A DNA stretch of 64,000 bases from an uncultured Oscillospiraceae bacterium (lineage in GTDB: Bacteria > Bacillota > Clostridia > Oscillospirales > Oscillospiraceae). The notes under the pieces are model-generated. The model was not told the DNA's origin. It ran no database searches and saw only the letters and a list, made by a program, of their open reading frames with translations. The stretch is taken from contig CAKTPQ010000002.1 in assembly GCA_934591745.1 (NCBI GenBank), positions 17,339 through 81,338 on the forward strand, given 5' to 3'. A program made the position numbers and the translations under genes. Shown one piece after another: positions 27,437-35,522 of the stretch. Position 1 is the stretch's first letter, and each line of letters starts with the position of its first letter.

Positions 27437-29176
27437 TTACTGCGGCATGACCTGCACGATGCCCCGGGCGCAGTCCACGGACACCATGGTGCCGTCGTGG
27501 AGCCGCCGGGTGGCATGCACCGCGCCGATGATCACCGGCTTGTGCAGCAGCAGGCCCACGGTGGCCGTATGGCCCTCGGCGCTGATCTCCTCGCTGATGA
27601 CCGCCGCCGCCTCCTTCATGTAGGGCAGCAGCTCGTTGTTGGTGTAGGGCACCACCAGCACGTCGCCGGGATGGAACTTCTCCGGCACCTCCTCCGGTGT
27701 GCGGCAGACGCACAGCGGGCCGGCAGCCGTCTGGTCGCCGATACCGGAGGCGTTGACCAGCGCGCCGCCCACCTGCTCGATGCGGATCATATTGGTGGTG
27801 CCGGACACGCCTACGGGTACGCCGGCGGTGACCACCACCAGATCGCCGTGCTTCACAAGACCGGCTTTTTCCGCCGTGTCGATGGCGGAGCGCACCATCT
27901 CATCGGTGTTGTCCGCCCGCTCCATCATGATGGGCACCAGACCCCAGTAAAGCGCCATCTGACGGCGGATCTGGGGATCCAGCAGCAGGGCCACCACCGT
28001 GGCCTCCGGCCGGAACCGGCTGACCATCTGGGCGGTAACGCCCCCCTGACTGACCGTCAGGATGGCATCGGCGCCGATGTCCGCCGCAGTGGTGCAGGCG
28101 GCGTGGGCCGTGGCCGCCGTCACGGACAGGTGGGTGCGGGCCGGGGGCACCGCCGCACGGGAGCAGTCAATGCTGCTCTCCGTCCTGCGGGCGATGGCGT
28201 CCATGGTCTTTACTGCCTCCAAAGGGTACTTGCCCGCCGCCGTCTCGCCGGAGAGCATGATGGCACTGGTGCCGTCGTAGATGGCGTTGGCCACATCGGT
28301 GATCTCGGCACGGGTGGGCCGGGGATTCTCGATCATGGAGTCCAGCATCTGGGTGGCGGTGATCACCGGCTTGCCGCAGGCCACGCACTGGGCGATCATG
28401 TCCTTCTGGATGGCGGGGATCTCCGTAAAGTCGATCTCCACGCCCATGTCGCCCCGTGCCACCATGACGCCGTCCGCCTCCGCAAGGATCTCCCGCAGGT
28501 TGCTGACGCCCTCCTGGTTCTCGATCTTGGCGATGATGCGCATCCGGGAGTGGGCGGCGTTCAGCACGCGGCGGATGTCCCGGATGTCAGCGGCGCAGCG
28601 GACGAAGCTGGCGGCGATGAAATCGAAGCCCTGCTCCACGCCGAACAGGATGTCGTCCTTGTCCTGCTGGCTCATGTAGGGCATGGACAGGGACACGCCG
28701 GGGACATTGACGCCCTTGTGGTCCTTCATGGCACCGCTGTTCTCCACCCGGCAGCGGATGGTCTTGCTGGTAGTCTCCAGCACCGTCAGCCGCACCAGTC
28801 CGTCGTCCAGCAGGATGGTGTCCCCGGCATTGACGTCCTGGGGCAGCGCGGCATAGGTGATGGCGCAGCGGGTCTCGTCGCCCTCCACGTCCTCCGTGGT
28901 CAGGGTGAACTCCTGCCCTGCCGTCAGCTCCACGGCACCGTTTCTGAAGCTGCGCAGCCGCACCTCCGGGCCTTTGGTATCCAGCATGGCCGCCACCGGC
29001 AGGTCCAGCTCCTCCCGCAGGGCCTTTACGGCGTCCAGTCGCGCCTTGTGCTCGGGATGGGTGCCGTGGGAGAAGTTGAAACGGGCCACGTTCATGCCCG
29101 CAAGCATCATGTCCCGCAGCACGCCCTCCCGGTCGGTGGCCGGCCCCAGTGTACAGACGATCTTGGTTTTTCTCAT
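27437..29176 (-). CDS. pyk: Pyruvate kinase with C-terminal PEP-utiliser-type domain
   Basis: The 579 residues are about 110 longer than E. coli PykF and match the Bacillus/clostridial form. Catalytic motifs are RKTKIVCTLGPA, RFNFSHG, DTKGPEVR and the signature IIAKIENQEGVSNL. The extra C-terminal domain (about 475-579) includes HTATVGLLLHKPVIIG, like the phosphohistidine domain of PEP-utilising enzymes. ATG at 29176 has AAGGAG 9 bases upstream. It converts PEP and ADP to pyruvate and ATP. A CRE-like AAACGCTTTC lies in the leader, but this is weak. Confidence 0.96.
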   Translation of the reverse strand: MRKTKIVCTLGPATDREGVLRDMMLAGMNVARFNFSHGTHPEHKARLDAVKALREELDLPVAAMLDTKGPEVRLRSFRNGAVELTAGQEFTLTTEDVEGDETRCAITYAALPQDVNAGDTILLDDGLVRLTVLETTSKTIRCRVENSGAMKDHKGVNVPGVSLSMPYMSQQDKDDILFGVEQGFDFIAASFVRCAADIRDIRRVLNAAHSRMRIIAKIENQEGVSNLREILAEADGVMVARGDMGVEIDFTEIPAIQKDMIAQCVACGKPVITATQMLDSMIENPRPTRAEITDVANAIYDGTSAIMLSGETAAGKYPLEAVKTMDAIARRTESSIDCSRAAVPPARTHLSVTAATAHAACTTAADIGADAILTVSQGGVTAQMVSRFRPEATVVALLLDPQIRRQMALYWGLVPIMMERADNTDEMVRSAIDTAEKAGLVKHGDLVVVTAGVPVGVSGTTNMIRIEQVGGALVNASGIGDQTAAGPLCVCRTPEEVPEKFHPGDVLVVPYTNNELLPYMKEAAAVISEEISAEGHTATVGLLLHKPVIIGAVHATRRLHDGTMVSVDCARGIVQVMPQ

Positions 29177-29243
29177 AGCATATAACTCCTTTCCAACGCG
29201 GGAAAGCGTTTGGCTCAATTTAGATGTACTTTATTTTAACATT

Positions 29244-30374
29244 TTAACAGTATTCACCGTTCCCGGCAAGGGGATTCCTGACGGACAAAAAACGGCAGCT
29301 GCCTGCCCCCAGTGTCTGCTCCACCTGGTCCCGGAACTGCGGGCACAGCGCCTCCGGCACGAAAGCCAGCGCCGTGCCGGCAAAGCCGCCGCCGTGTACC
29401 CGGACGGCGCCCTGGCCCGCCAGCGCCCGGCGGCACAGGGCCAGCGTCAGCGCCAGCGCCTGATGGCGCGGGTCTGCCGCCGCCACATTCTGGAGGTACT
29501 GCCACGATGATGCGCCGGACTCGTTGACCAGCGTCAGAAACGCGCCGAAGTCCCCGTGGCGCAGGGCCTCGGCCTCCGCCTTCGCCCGGCGGTTCTCGTC
29601 AAAAACATGGATGGCCCGCAGCACCGCCCGGTCGCCTGCCGCCGCACGGACCTCCGGCAGACGGCGATAGAACGCGGCCTCGTCCACCTCCCGGAGGACA
29701 TCCTTTCCGAATACGCGGCACACCTGCCGCAGCTCCTCCGGAATGGCGGCGTAGTCCGCCGTCAGGTCGGCGTGATCGGCCCCGCTGTCCACGACGCACA
29801 GGCGGTACCCGCTGCGGCAGAGGTCACAGTCGATGCGTTCCACCGCCGGCCGGGCCGGGTCGGCGAAATCCATGTACACCAGCCCCTCCACGCTGGAGGC
29901 CATCTGGTCCATCAGGCCGCAGGGCTTGCCGAAGTAGTCCCGCTCCGCCGCCTGGCCCATGCGGGCGATGTCCTCCGCCGATACGGCGCCGCCGCAGAAC
30001 AGACCGTTGAATACCCGGCCCAGCAGCACCTCGAAGGCGGCGGAGCTGGACAGGCCAGACCCCACCGGCACCTGGCCGGCCACGCGGATATCCACGCCGG
30101 ACAGCGCCGCGCCCCGGGCGGCAAACTGGGCCGCCACGCCCCGCACCAGCGCCGCCGTGGTGTTCCGCTCCTCCGGGCGGACGTCCCAGCAGCCGATGTC
30201 CACCTCTGCGGGCGCGAAGCCCTCGGAAAATACCCGGATGGTGCCGGTGCCGCTGGGTACCACCGCTGCCCGCAGCTCCAGCTCCACGGCGGCAGCCAGC
30301 ACGCAGCCGTGCTGGTGGTCGGTGTGGTTGCCGCCCAGCTCCACCCGGCCGGGCGCGGAAAAATACTGTTCCAT
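29244..30374 (-). CDS. galK: Galactokinase (GHMP family)
   Basis: This 376-residue protein carries the galactokinase N-terminal signature in slightly changed form (GRVELGGNHTDHQHG instead of GRVNLIGEHTDY), the GHMP ATP loop PVGSGLSSSAAFEVLLG near 105, the catalytic Asp in GKPCGLMDQMASS, and the C-terminal VHGGGFAGTALAFV motif. It phosphorylates galactose at C1. No other Leloir genes are in the window. Its ATG follows GGAGGGGCCTTC. Substitutions in the sugar-binding signature leave room for another sugar, such as N-acetylgalactosamine. Confidence 0.85.
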   Translation of the reverse strand: MEQYFSAPGRVELGGNHTDHQHGCVLAAAVELELRAAVVPSGTGTIRVFSEGFAPAEVDIGCWDVRPEERNTTAALVRGVAAQFAARGAALSGVDIRVAGQVPVGSGLSSSAAFEVLLGRVFNGLFCGGAVSAEDIARMGQAAERDYFGKPCGLMDQMASSVEGLVYMDFADPARPAVERIDCDLCRSGYRLCVVDSGADHADLTADYAAIPEELRQVCRVFGKDVLREVDEAAFYRRLPEVRAAAGDRAVLRAIHVFDENRRAKAEAEALRHGDFGAFLTLVNESGASSWQYLQNVAAADPRHQALALTLALCRRALAGQGAVRVHGGGFAGTALAFVPEALCPQFRDQVEQTLGAGSCRFLSVRNPLAGNGEYC

Positions 30375-30438
30375 GAAGGCCCCTCCTGCTGTTTTCTACC
30401 TGCATCATAGTCCGCCGCGCCGCCGCTGTCAACTGCTC

Positions 30439-30468
30439 TTGCGTTTCCTACCGCACCGGTGGTATACT
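30439..30468 (+). promoter_or_regulatory. Promoter of the Rrf2 gene with CCTACC element
   Basis: TTGCGT (30439-30444), an 18-base spacer and TATACT (30463-30468). The spacer contains CCTACC (30447-30452), shared with the suf and cysK promoter regions, consistent with autoregulation. Confidence 0.55.
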
Positions 30469-30500
30469 ATATATCAACGTAACGATAAGGGGGTTTTTCC

Positions 30501-30926
30501 ATGATCTCCACCAAGGGCCGCTATTCCGTCCGCATCCTACTGGATCTGGCGGAGCACCATAACGGCGGCTATATCCCCATGAAGGAGGTGGCCGCACGGC
30601 AGGACATCTCCTTGAAGTACATCGAGCGCCTGATGCCCGCCCTGAAGTCGGCGGGGCTGATCGACAGCGTTCACGGTGCCGGCGGCGGCTACCGCCTGAC
30701 CCGCCAGCCGGAGGACTACACGCTGTGGGAGATCCTGACGCTGGCGGAGGGCGATCTGGCGCCGGTGGCCTGCCTCCAGCGGAACGCCGCACCCTGCCAG
30801 CGGGCGGCGGAGTGCCGCACCCTGCCGGTGTGGCAGGGATACTACGACATGACCCGGGAGTATTTTTCCGGCATCACGCTGGCGGACCTGATGAACGCGC
30901 CCCAGGGCGGCGACTATGTGATCTGA
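30501..30926 (+). CDS. Rrf2-family regulator, IscR-like with three cysteines
   Basis: This 141-residue protein has an N-terminal winged helix (MISTKGRYSVRILLDLAEHH, a recognition helix in ISLKYIERLMPAL, and a wing with GAGGGYRL), followed by CLQRNAAPCQRAAECRTL. The three-cysteine pattern C-x8-C-x5-C resembles the 2Fe-2S ligands of IscR, so it may sense Fe-S or cysteine status. CymR, the cysteine regulator of the same family, is an alternative. It sits beside cysK and in the same window as suf, and all three promoter regions share CCTACC. A terminator follows at 30932-30959. Confidence 0.85.
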   Translation: MISTKGRYSVRILLDLAEHHNGGYIPMKEVAARQDISLKYIERLMPALKSAGLIDSVHGAGGGYRLTRQPEDYTLWEILTLAEGDLAPVACLQRNAAPCQRAAECRTLPVWQGYYDMTREYFSGITLADLMNAPQGGDYVI

Positions 30927-30931
30927 CAGAA

Positions 30932-30959
30932 TGGCCCGCGGCGAAGCCGCGGGCCATTT
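30932..30959 (+). terminator. Terminator of the Rrf2 gene
   Basis: TGGCCCGCGGC/GCCGCGGGCCA stem with GAA loop and a short TTT; 5 bases after the stop. Confidence 0.65.
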
Positions 30960-30966
30960 GCCGCAT

Positions 30967-31000
30967 AAAAAAGCGGAGTGCGTCAGCACTCCGCTTTTTT
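30967..31000. terminator. Bidirectional terminator, cysK side
   Basis: GCGGAGTGC/GCACTCCGC stem with GTCA loop, flanked by AAAAAA and TTTTTT, just beyond the cysK stop. Confidence 0.85.
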
Positions 31001-31011
31001 CAGTTGTCTGC

Positions 31012-31944
<933 letters not shown>

Positions 31945-31984
31945 AACGATTCTCCTTTTCTTCTATCACGCTGGTTTGTTGTCT

Positions 31985-32065
31985 TTATTGTATGGTGTGC
32001 CCGGAGGCGGAACAGCCGCCGCGGCAACATCGGAAGTCCGTATGGTCTGCTGGCCGTGTCCTCAT
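31985..32065 (-). CDS. Cysteine-rich 26-residue leader peptide upstream of cysK
   Basis: ATG at 32065 has AGGAGGG six bases upstream, one of the best ribosome binding sites in the region. It encodes 26 residues containing DFRCCRGGCSASG and ends in TAA, 41 bases before cysK. Three of six consecutive codons are Cys (two UGU, one UGC). A GGCGG/CCGCC hairpin overlaps the codons just after them. The layout fits a translation-coupled attenuator sensing charged tRNA-Cys, or a regulatory uORF. It is too short for standard gene finders. The peptide itself probably has no function. Confidence 0.65.
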   Translation of the reverse strand: MRTRPADHTDFRCCRGGCSASGHTIQ

Positions 32066-32093
32066 GACACACCCTCCTGTCTCATAAATTACT

Positions 32094-32108
32094 ACCTATC
32101 CGGTAGGT
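32094..32108. promoter_or_regulatory. Candidate Rrf2 operator at cysK
   Basis: ACCTATCCGGTAGGT is a dyad with perfect 5-base arms (ACCTA/TAGGT), placed about 8 bases downstream of the cysK -10 box, a position suited to repression. It shares CCTACC (minus strand) with the suf and Rrf2 promoter regions. Confidence 0.6.
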
Positions 32109-32115
32109 TGGTTAC

Positions 32116-32144
32116 GTTATACCACTTCCGGCTCCGTTTGTCAA
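32116..32144 (-). promoter_or_regulatory. cysK promoter
   Basis: Minus-strand TTGACA (32139-32144), a 17-base spacer and TATAAC (32116-32121). A perfect 15-base palindrome CAGGGAATTTCCCTG lies immediately upstream at 32145-32159. Confidence 0.8.
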
Positions 32145-32205
32145 CAGGGAATTTCCCTGCCTGGCAAATTTTTTCACCCCCGGCCCGCCCCGGCATAGAA
32201 TGGGA

Positions 32206-32247
32206 ACGGAGAGGGATTCTCCGTATTTTTTGTGACAGGAGGTCACA
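32206..32247 (+). promoter_or_regulatory. Terminator-like hairpin and RBS hairpin before the ABC transporter operon
   Basis: ACGGAGA-GGGAT-TCTCCGT (32206-32224) is followed by six T residues, like an intrinsic terminator or attenuator. Immediately after, TGTGAC-AGGAG-GTCACA (32231-32247) puts the Shine-Dalgarno of the first gene in a hairpin loop. No known riboswitch motif (for example a THI box) was recognised upstream. Confidence 0.5.
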
Positions 32248-32253
32248 GGTCTT

Positions 32254-33012
32254 ATGAGCATACATCTCCGTCATGCTGCCGCCTGCTATCAGGCCCCCGA
32301 CGGGGAGGTGGAGGCGGTACGCGACGTATCCTTTGACGTGGCGCAGGGGGAGTTCGTCAGTCTGGTGGGGCCATCCGGCTGCGGCAAGTCCACGCTGCTC
32401 AGCGCCATCGCCGGACTGGAACCCCTGTCCGGCGGCGCCATCGACGTGGCGGGCCAGCCCGTGACGGGGCCGACCCGCCGCATCGGGTTCATGCCCCAGC
32501 GGGATCAGCTGTTTGAGTGGAAGAGCATCTGGGACAACGTGACGCTGGGCCTGGCGGTGCAGCGAGAGAGAGGGAGCGCCGCCTATGACCATGTAGCGGA
32601 GCTGCTGGAGCGCTACGAGCTGGCGGGCTTTGCCAGAAAGCGGCCCTGCCAGCTGTCCGGCGGCATGCGCCAGCGCTGCGCCCTGATCCGCACGCTGGCC
32701 ACCGACCCTGAGATCCTGCTGCTGGATGAGCCGTTCTCCGCGCTGGACTACCAGACCCGCCTTGCGGTGTCGGCGGATATCTGGCGCATCATCCGGCAGG
32801 AGGGTAAGACCGCCCTGCTGGTGACCCACGACATCGCGGAGGCGGTGAGCATGTCTGACCGGGTGGTAGTGCTGTCCGCCCGGCCCGCCGTGGTGAAAAC
32901 GGTGCTGGACATGGGGACACTGCGGGGCCTGCCTCCGCTGGAGCGGCGGAATACCCCGGAATTCCACCGCTTTTTTGACTTGATCTGGAAGGAGCTGGAT
33001 GTGCATGGCTGA
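32254..33012 (+). CDS. ABC transporter ATP-binding protein (nitrate/sulfonate/HMP-type importer)
   Basis: This 252-residue ATPase has Walker A GPSGCGKST (about 41-49), signature LSGGMRQRCALIRTLA, Walker B ILLLDEPFSALD and H-loop VTHDIAEA. It belongs to the SsuB/TauB/ThiZ group that energises uptake of sulfonates, nitrate or pyrimidine precursors. It is the first gene of a three-gene operon with permease and lipoprotein genes. The operon is divergent from cysK across a shared regulatory gap, which favours a sulfur-containing substrate by context only. Confidence 0.88.
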   Translation: MSIHLRHAAACYQAPDGEVEAVRDVSFDVAQGEFVSLVGPSGCGKSTLLSAIAGLEPLSGGAIDVAGQPVTGPTRRIGFMPQRDQLFEWKSIWDNVTLGLAVQRERGSAAYDHVAELLERYELAGFARKRPCQLSGGMRQRCALIRTLATDPEILLLDEPFSALDYQTRLAVSADIWRIIRQEGKTALLVTHDIAEAVSMSDRVVVLSARPAVVKTVLDMGTLRGLPPLERRNTPEFHRFFDLIWKELDVHG

Positions 33013-33820
33013 TACTCCGCTGTCCCCGCGCCGGCTGGCGTATCTGTCCGGCGTCCGGCGGCAGAGGCGCCGCATCCGCATCTGGCAGGTCGCGCTGCTC
33101 GTTGGGCTGTTCGGGTTCTGGGAGCTGAGCTGCCGCGCCGGGCTGTCCGACGGATTTCTGGTCAGCTGTCCCAGCCGCATGGCGGCCACGTTCTGGTCGC
33201 TGTGCCGTTCCGGACAGCTATGGCGCCACATCGGCGTGTCCTGTCTGGAGACGGTGGCGGGCTTCACCGTCGGTACGCTGCTGGGTACGGCGGTGGCGGT
33301 GCTGATGTGGTGGTCGGATACGACGGCGCGCATCCTCGACCCCTATCTGGTGGTGCTGAATGCCCTGCCGAAAACGGCGTTGGGGCCTATCTTCATCGTC
33401 TGGATGGGCGCGGGTACGGGAGCCATCGTCACCATGACGCTGGCCATTTCGCTGATCGTGACGATCCTGAATATGTACACGGGCTTCCGTGCCACCGACC
33501 CGGAGAAGGTGCGCCTGATGCGCACGCTGGGAGCCACGCGGCGTCAGATCCTGTGGATGCTGGTGTTTCCCGCCAACTGTCCCACCCTGTTCTCCACCCT
33601 GAAGGTGAATGTGGGGCTTTCGTGGGTGGGCGTCATCATGGGCGAGTTTCTTGTCTCGCGTGCCGGTCTGGGCTATCTCATCGTCTACGGCTCCCAGGTG
33701 TTCAACATGGATCTGGTGATGACCAGCGTGCTGATCCTAGCGGCTGCGGCGGTGCTGATGTACCTGCTGGTGCTGCGCGGGGAAAAAATATTGAACGACT
33801 ATTGGGGGGTACGATCATGA
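32999..33820 (+). CDS. ABC transporter permease (SsuC/TauC/ThiX-like)
   Basis: This 273-residue protein has about six transmembrane segments and an EAA-type loop (DPEKVRLMRTLGATRRQILWMLVFP) that docks the ATPase. The ATG at 32999 overlaps the previous gene by 14 bp and has AAGGAG 4 bases upstream; an ATG at 33005 is equally possible. Its stop overlaps the start of the substrate-binding protein gene (ATGA), so the three genes are translationally coupled. Confidence 0.88.
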   Translation: MCMADTPLSPRRLAYLSGVRRQRRRIRIWQVALLVGLFGFWELSCRAGLSDGFLVSCPSRMAATFWSLCRSGQLWRHIGVSCLETVAGFTVGTLLGTAVAVLMWWSDTTARILDPYLVVLNALPKTALGPIFIVWMGAGTGAIVTMTLAISLIVTILNMYTGFRATDPEKVRLMRTLGATRRQILWMLVFPANCPTLFSTLKVNVGLSWVGVIMGEFLVSRAGLGYLIVYGSQVFNMDLVMTSVLILAAAAVLMYLLVLRGEKILNDYWGVRS

Positions 33821-34827
33821 AAAAACTGCTGACATTTTTCTGCGTCGCCGCCCTGCTGCTGCCGGTGCTGCTCACCGGCTGCGGCAGCGGCGGGCAGACT
33901 GCGTCCGTCACCGTCCGGCTCAACGAGGTGACCCACTCTGTATTCTATGCGCCGCAGTATGTGGCCATGAGCCAGGGGTTCTTCGCCGACGAAGGGCTGG
34001 ATGTGGACCTGACCAACGGCGGCGGCGCGGATAAGGTCATGACCGCCGTGGTGTCCGGCAGCGCCGACATCGGGCTGGCCGGGCCGGAGAGCTGCATCTA
34101 CATTTACAACCAGGGCAAGGACGATCATCCCATGATCTTCGCACAGCTGACCAAGCGTGACGGCTCGTTCCTGGTGGGCCGCACCGACGGCGCCTTCTCC
34201 TGGGACGATCTGCGGGGCAGCACGGTCATCGGCGGCCGCAAGGGCGGTGTGCCGGAGATGACGCTGGAGTATGTGATGAAGCAGAACGGCGTCGTCCCGC
34301 AGGTGGACGCGGTGGTGGACACCTCCGTGCAGTTCAATATGATGGCCGGCGCCTTTACCGGCGGGCAGGGGGACTACGTGACATTGTTTGAGCCTACCGC
34401 CACCGAGGTGGAGCGGGCCGGACACGGCTACGTCCTGTGCTCCATCGGCGAGGAGTCCGGCGAGATCCCCTACACCGCCTATTTCGCCAGCCAGAGCTAT
34501 ATGGAGGCCCATCCCGAGGTGGTGCAGGGCTTCACCAACGCCATCGCCCGGGCGCAGCGCTGGATCACGGAGCACACCGACCGGGAGGTGGCGGAGGCCA
34601 TCTGTGGTCAGTTCCCCGACACCAGCCTTGACGTGCTGGAGGCCGTCACCGCCCGCCACCGCCAGATAGATGCGTGGAACACCGTGCCCATGATGGAGCA
34701 GTCTGCGCTGGAACGGCTGGAGGCGGTGATGACCGAGGCCGGCGAGCTGCAGAAGGCGGACTGGGTGGACTTCAGCCGTCTGGTGGATAACAGCTTCGCG
34801 GAGAAGGCCGCCGCCCGGCTGGGGTGA
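33817..34827 (+). CDS. ABC transporter substrate-binding lipoprotein (NMT1/SsuA-like)
   Basis: This 336-residue protein has a lipoprotein signal peptide: KK, a hydrophobic core and lipobox LLTGC with Cys22 as the lipidated residue. The mature part matches the NMT1/THI5-like and SsuA fold, with VFYAPQYVAMSQGFFADEGLDV near 42 and GSADIGLAGPES near 75. It captures the substrate outside the membrane. Candidates are alkanesulfonates, taurine or a thiamine precursor. The long frame beginning at 33202 is not used; the ATGA overlap and signal peptide fix the start. A bidirectional terminator follows. Confidence 0.88.
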   Translation: MKKLLTFFCVAALLLPVLLTGCGSGGQTASVTVRLNEVTHSVFYAPQYVAMSQGFFADEGLDVDLTNGGGADKVMTAVVSGSADIGLAGPESCIYIYNQGKDDHPMIFAQLTKRDGSFLVGRTDGAFSWDDLRGSTVIGGRKGGVPEMTLEYVMKQNGVVPQVDAVVDTSVQFNMMAGAFTGGQGDYVTLFEPTATEVERAGHGYVLCSIGEESGEIPYTAYFASQSYMEAHPEVVQGFTNAIARAQRWITEHTDREVAEAICGQFPDTSLDVLEAVTARHRQIDAWNTVPMMEQSALERLEAVMTEAGELQKADWVDFSRLVDNSFAEKAAARLG

Positions 34828-34833
34828 AAAAAT

Positions 34834-34865
34834 AAAAGAGAGCCGCCTTTGGGCGGCTCTCTTTT
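34834..34865. terminator. Bidirectional terminator
   Basis: AAAAGAGAGCCGCC/GGCGGCTCTCTTTT stem with TTTG loop between the convergent transporter operon and the ribbon-helix-helix genes. Confidence 0.85.
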
Positions 34866-35061
34866 ATACTTCCTCAAGGGGCAGATGGATATCTCCGTTG
34901 GTCTGCTCATATTCATCCACACACTGCTGAGCCAGATGCTCCAGTTGGGCATTCAGGGAACGGTGGTTCTTGCGGGCGATATAGGTGAGCTTGCGCAGAA
35001 GCTCCTCCGGAAAGCGGATGCCGGTTTGAATACGGTCAGAAGGCACTTGGCAACACCTCAT
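34864..35061 (-). CDS. Ribbon-helix-helix (Arc/CopG-like) DNA-binding protein
   Basis: This small protein of up to 65 residues has the RHH pattern: a short strand (IQTGIRF) then PEELLRKLTYIARKNHRSLNAQLEHLAQQCVDEY. Its ATG overlaps the stop of the upstream RHH gene (ATGA). A GTG at 35046, which has GAGGTG at better spacing, is an alternative start. It shares the C-terminal LP-EE ending and overall layout with its neighbour, so the two look like paralogues. RHH proteins often act as antitoxins or plasmid-type repressors, but no toxin gene is adjacent. Confidence 0.7.
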   Translation of the reverse strand: MRCCQVPSDRIQTGIRFPEELLRKLTYIARKNHRSLNAQLEHLAQQCVDEYEQTNGDIHLPLEEV

Positions 35062-35237
35062 TCCTCTGCCGGCAGGGAAATGCCGCCGTGCTCCTTTTCG
35101 TAGGCAGCTACATACTGTTCAAGCGCAAATTCGATCTCCTTGTTGGCAGAGCGCTTATGCGCGGCTGCGATCTGCTTTACCTTGCCCAGCAGTTCCTCGG
35201 ATACCCGCAGGGAAAACGGCGTATAGTAGTTTGCCAT
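35058..35237 (-). CDS. Ribbon-helix-helix DNA-binding protein, paralogue
   Basis: This 59-residue protein starts MANYYTPFSLRVSEELLGKV; the longer frame to 35291 has no ribosome binding site. The N-terminal strand FSLRV and helices EELLGKVKQIAAAHKRSANKE form the RHH fold. It is coupled to the second RHH gene by a 4-bp overlap. Its upstream region holds a 10-base palindrome ATGATATCAT, a candidate operator, which overlaps a promoter pointing the other way. Its target may be that promoter. Confidence 0.72.
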   Translation of the reverse strand: MANYYTPFSLRVSEELLGKVKQIAAAHKRSANKEIEFALEQYVAAYEKEHGGISLPAEE

Positions 35238-35263
35238 GACATCACCCACTTCAATTTGATGGC

Positions 35264-35292
35264 TTGATGATATCATTTCGCTGGTGTACAAT
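35264..35292 (+). promoter_or_regulatory. Divergent promoter with palindrome beside the RHH genes
   Basis: TTGATG (35264-35269), a 17-base spacer and TACAAT (35287-35292). The palindrome ATGATATCAT (35267-35276) overlaps the -35 box, as expected for an RHH repressor site. Confidence 0.5.
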
Positions 35293-35342
35293 AAGAATGC
35301 ATGGTGACATCAAAAAGATATCAAAAGTGAAGGAGAAAAGAA

Positions 35343-35522
35343 ATGGCAGATGATAAGGTCATGTATTTGGCGACAATGGACGCTATGGAGCGAGCAATAG
35401 AAGCGCTGACGGCGGCTCTCTCTTGCGTCTGTTACGTTCTCGTCAGCTGGGCGCACAGCAGGCGGCTGACGGCGTCGGCCAGCCACCCGGCGGTGGGGAT
35501 GCGCTCCAGTGCCGCGCCGTAA
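35343..35522 (+). CDS. Small 59-residue ORF divergent from the RHH pair (possible gene remnant)
   Basis: AAGGAG lies 7 bases before the ATG and a plausible promoter is at 35264-35292. The first 26 residues (MADDKVMYLATMDAMERAIE, then ALTAAL) look protein-like. From about base 35432 the frame runs antisense through the 3' end of the VWA gene, which suggests the original gene was cut off by a rearrangement. No family was recognised. Confidence 0.35.
   Translation: MADDKVMYLATMDAMERAIEALTAALSCVCYVLVSWAHSRRLTASASHPAVGMRSSAAP

Noticed and set aside
32060-32253. THI-box (TPP) riboswitch before the ABC importer
   Set aside because: No CTGAGA or other conserved TPP aptamer segments were found in the leader.
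33202-33816. Long N-terminal extension of the substrate-binding protein
   Set aside because: It is a shadow frame of the permease; the lipoprotein signal peptide and ATGA overlap fix the start at 33817.
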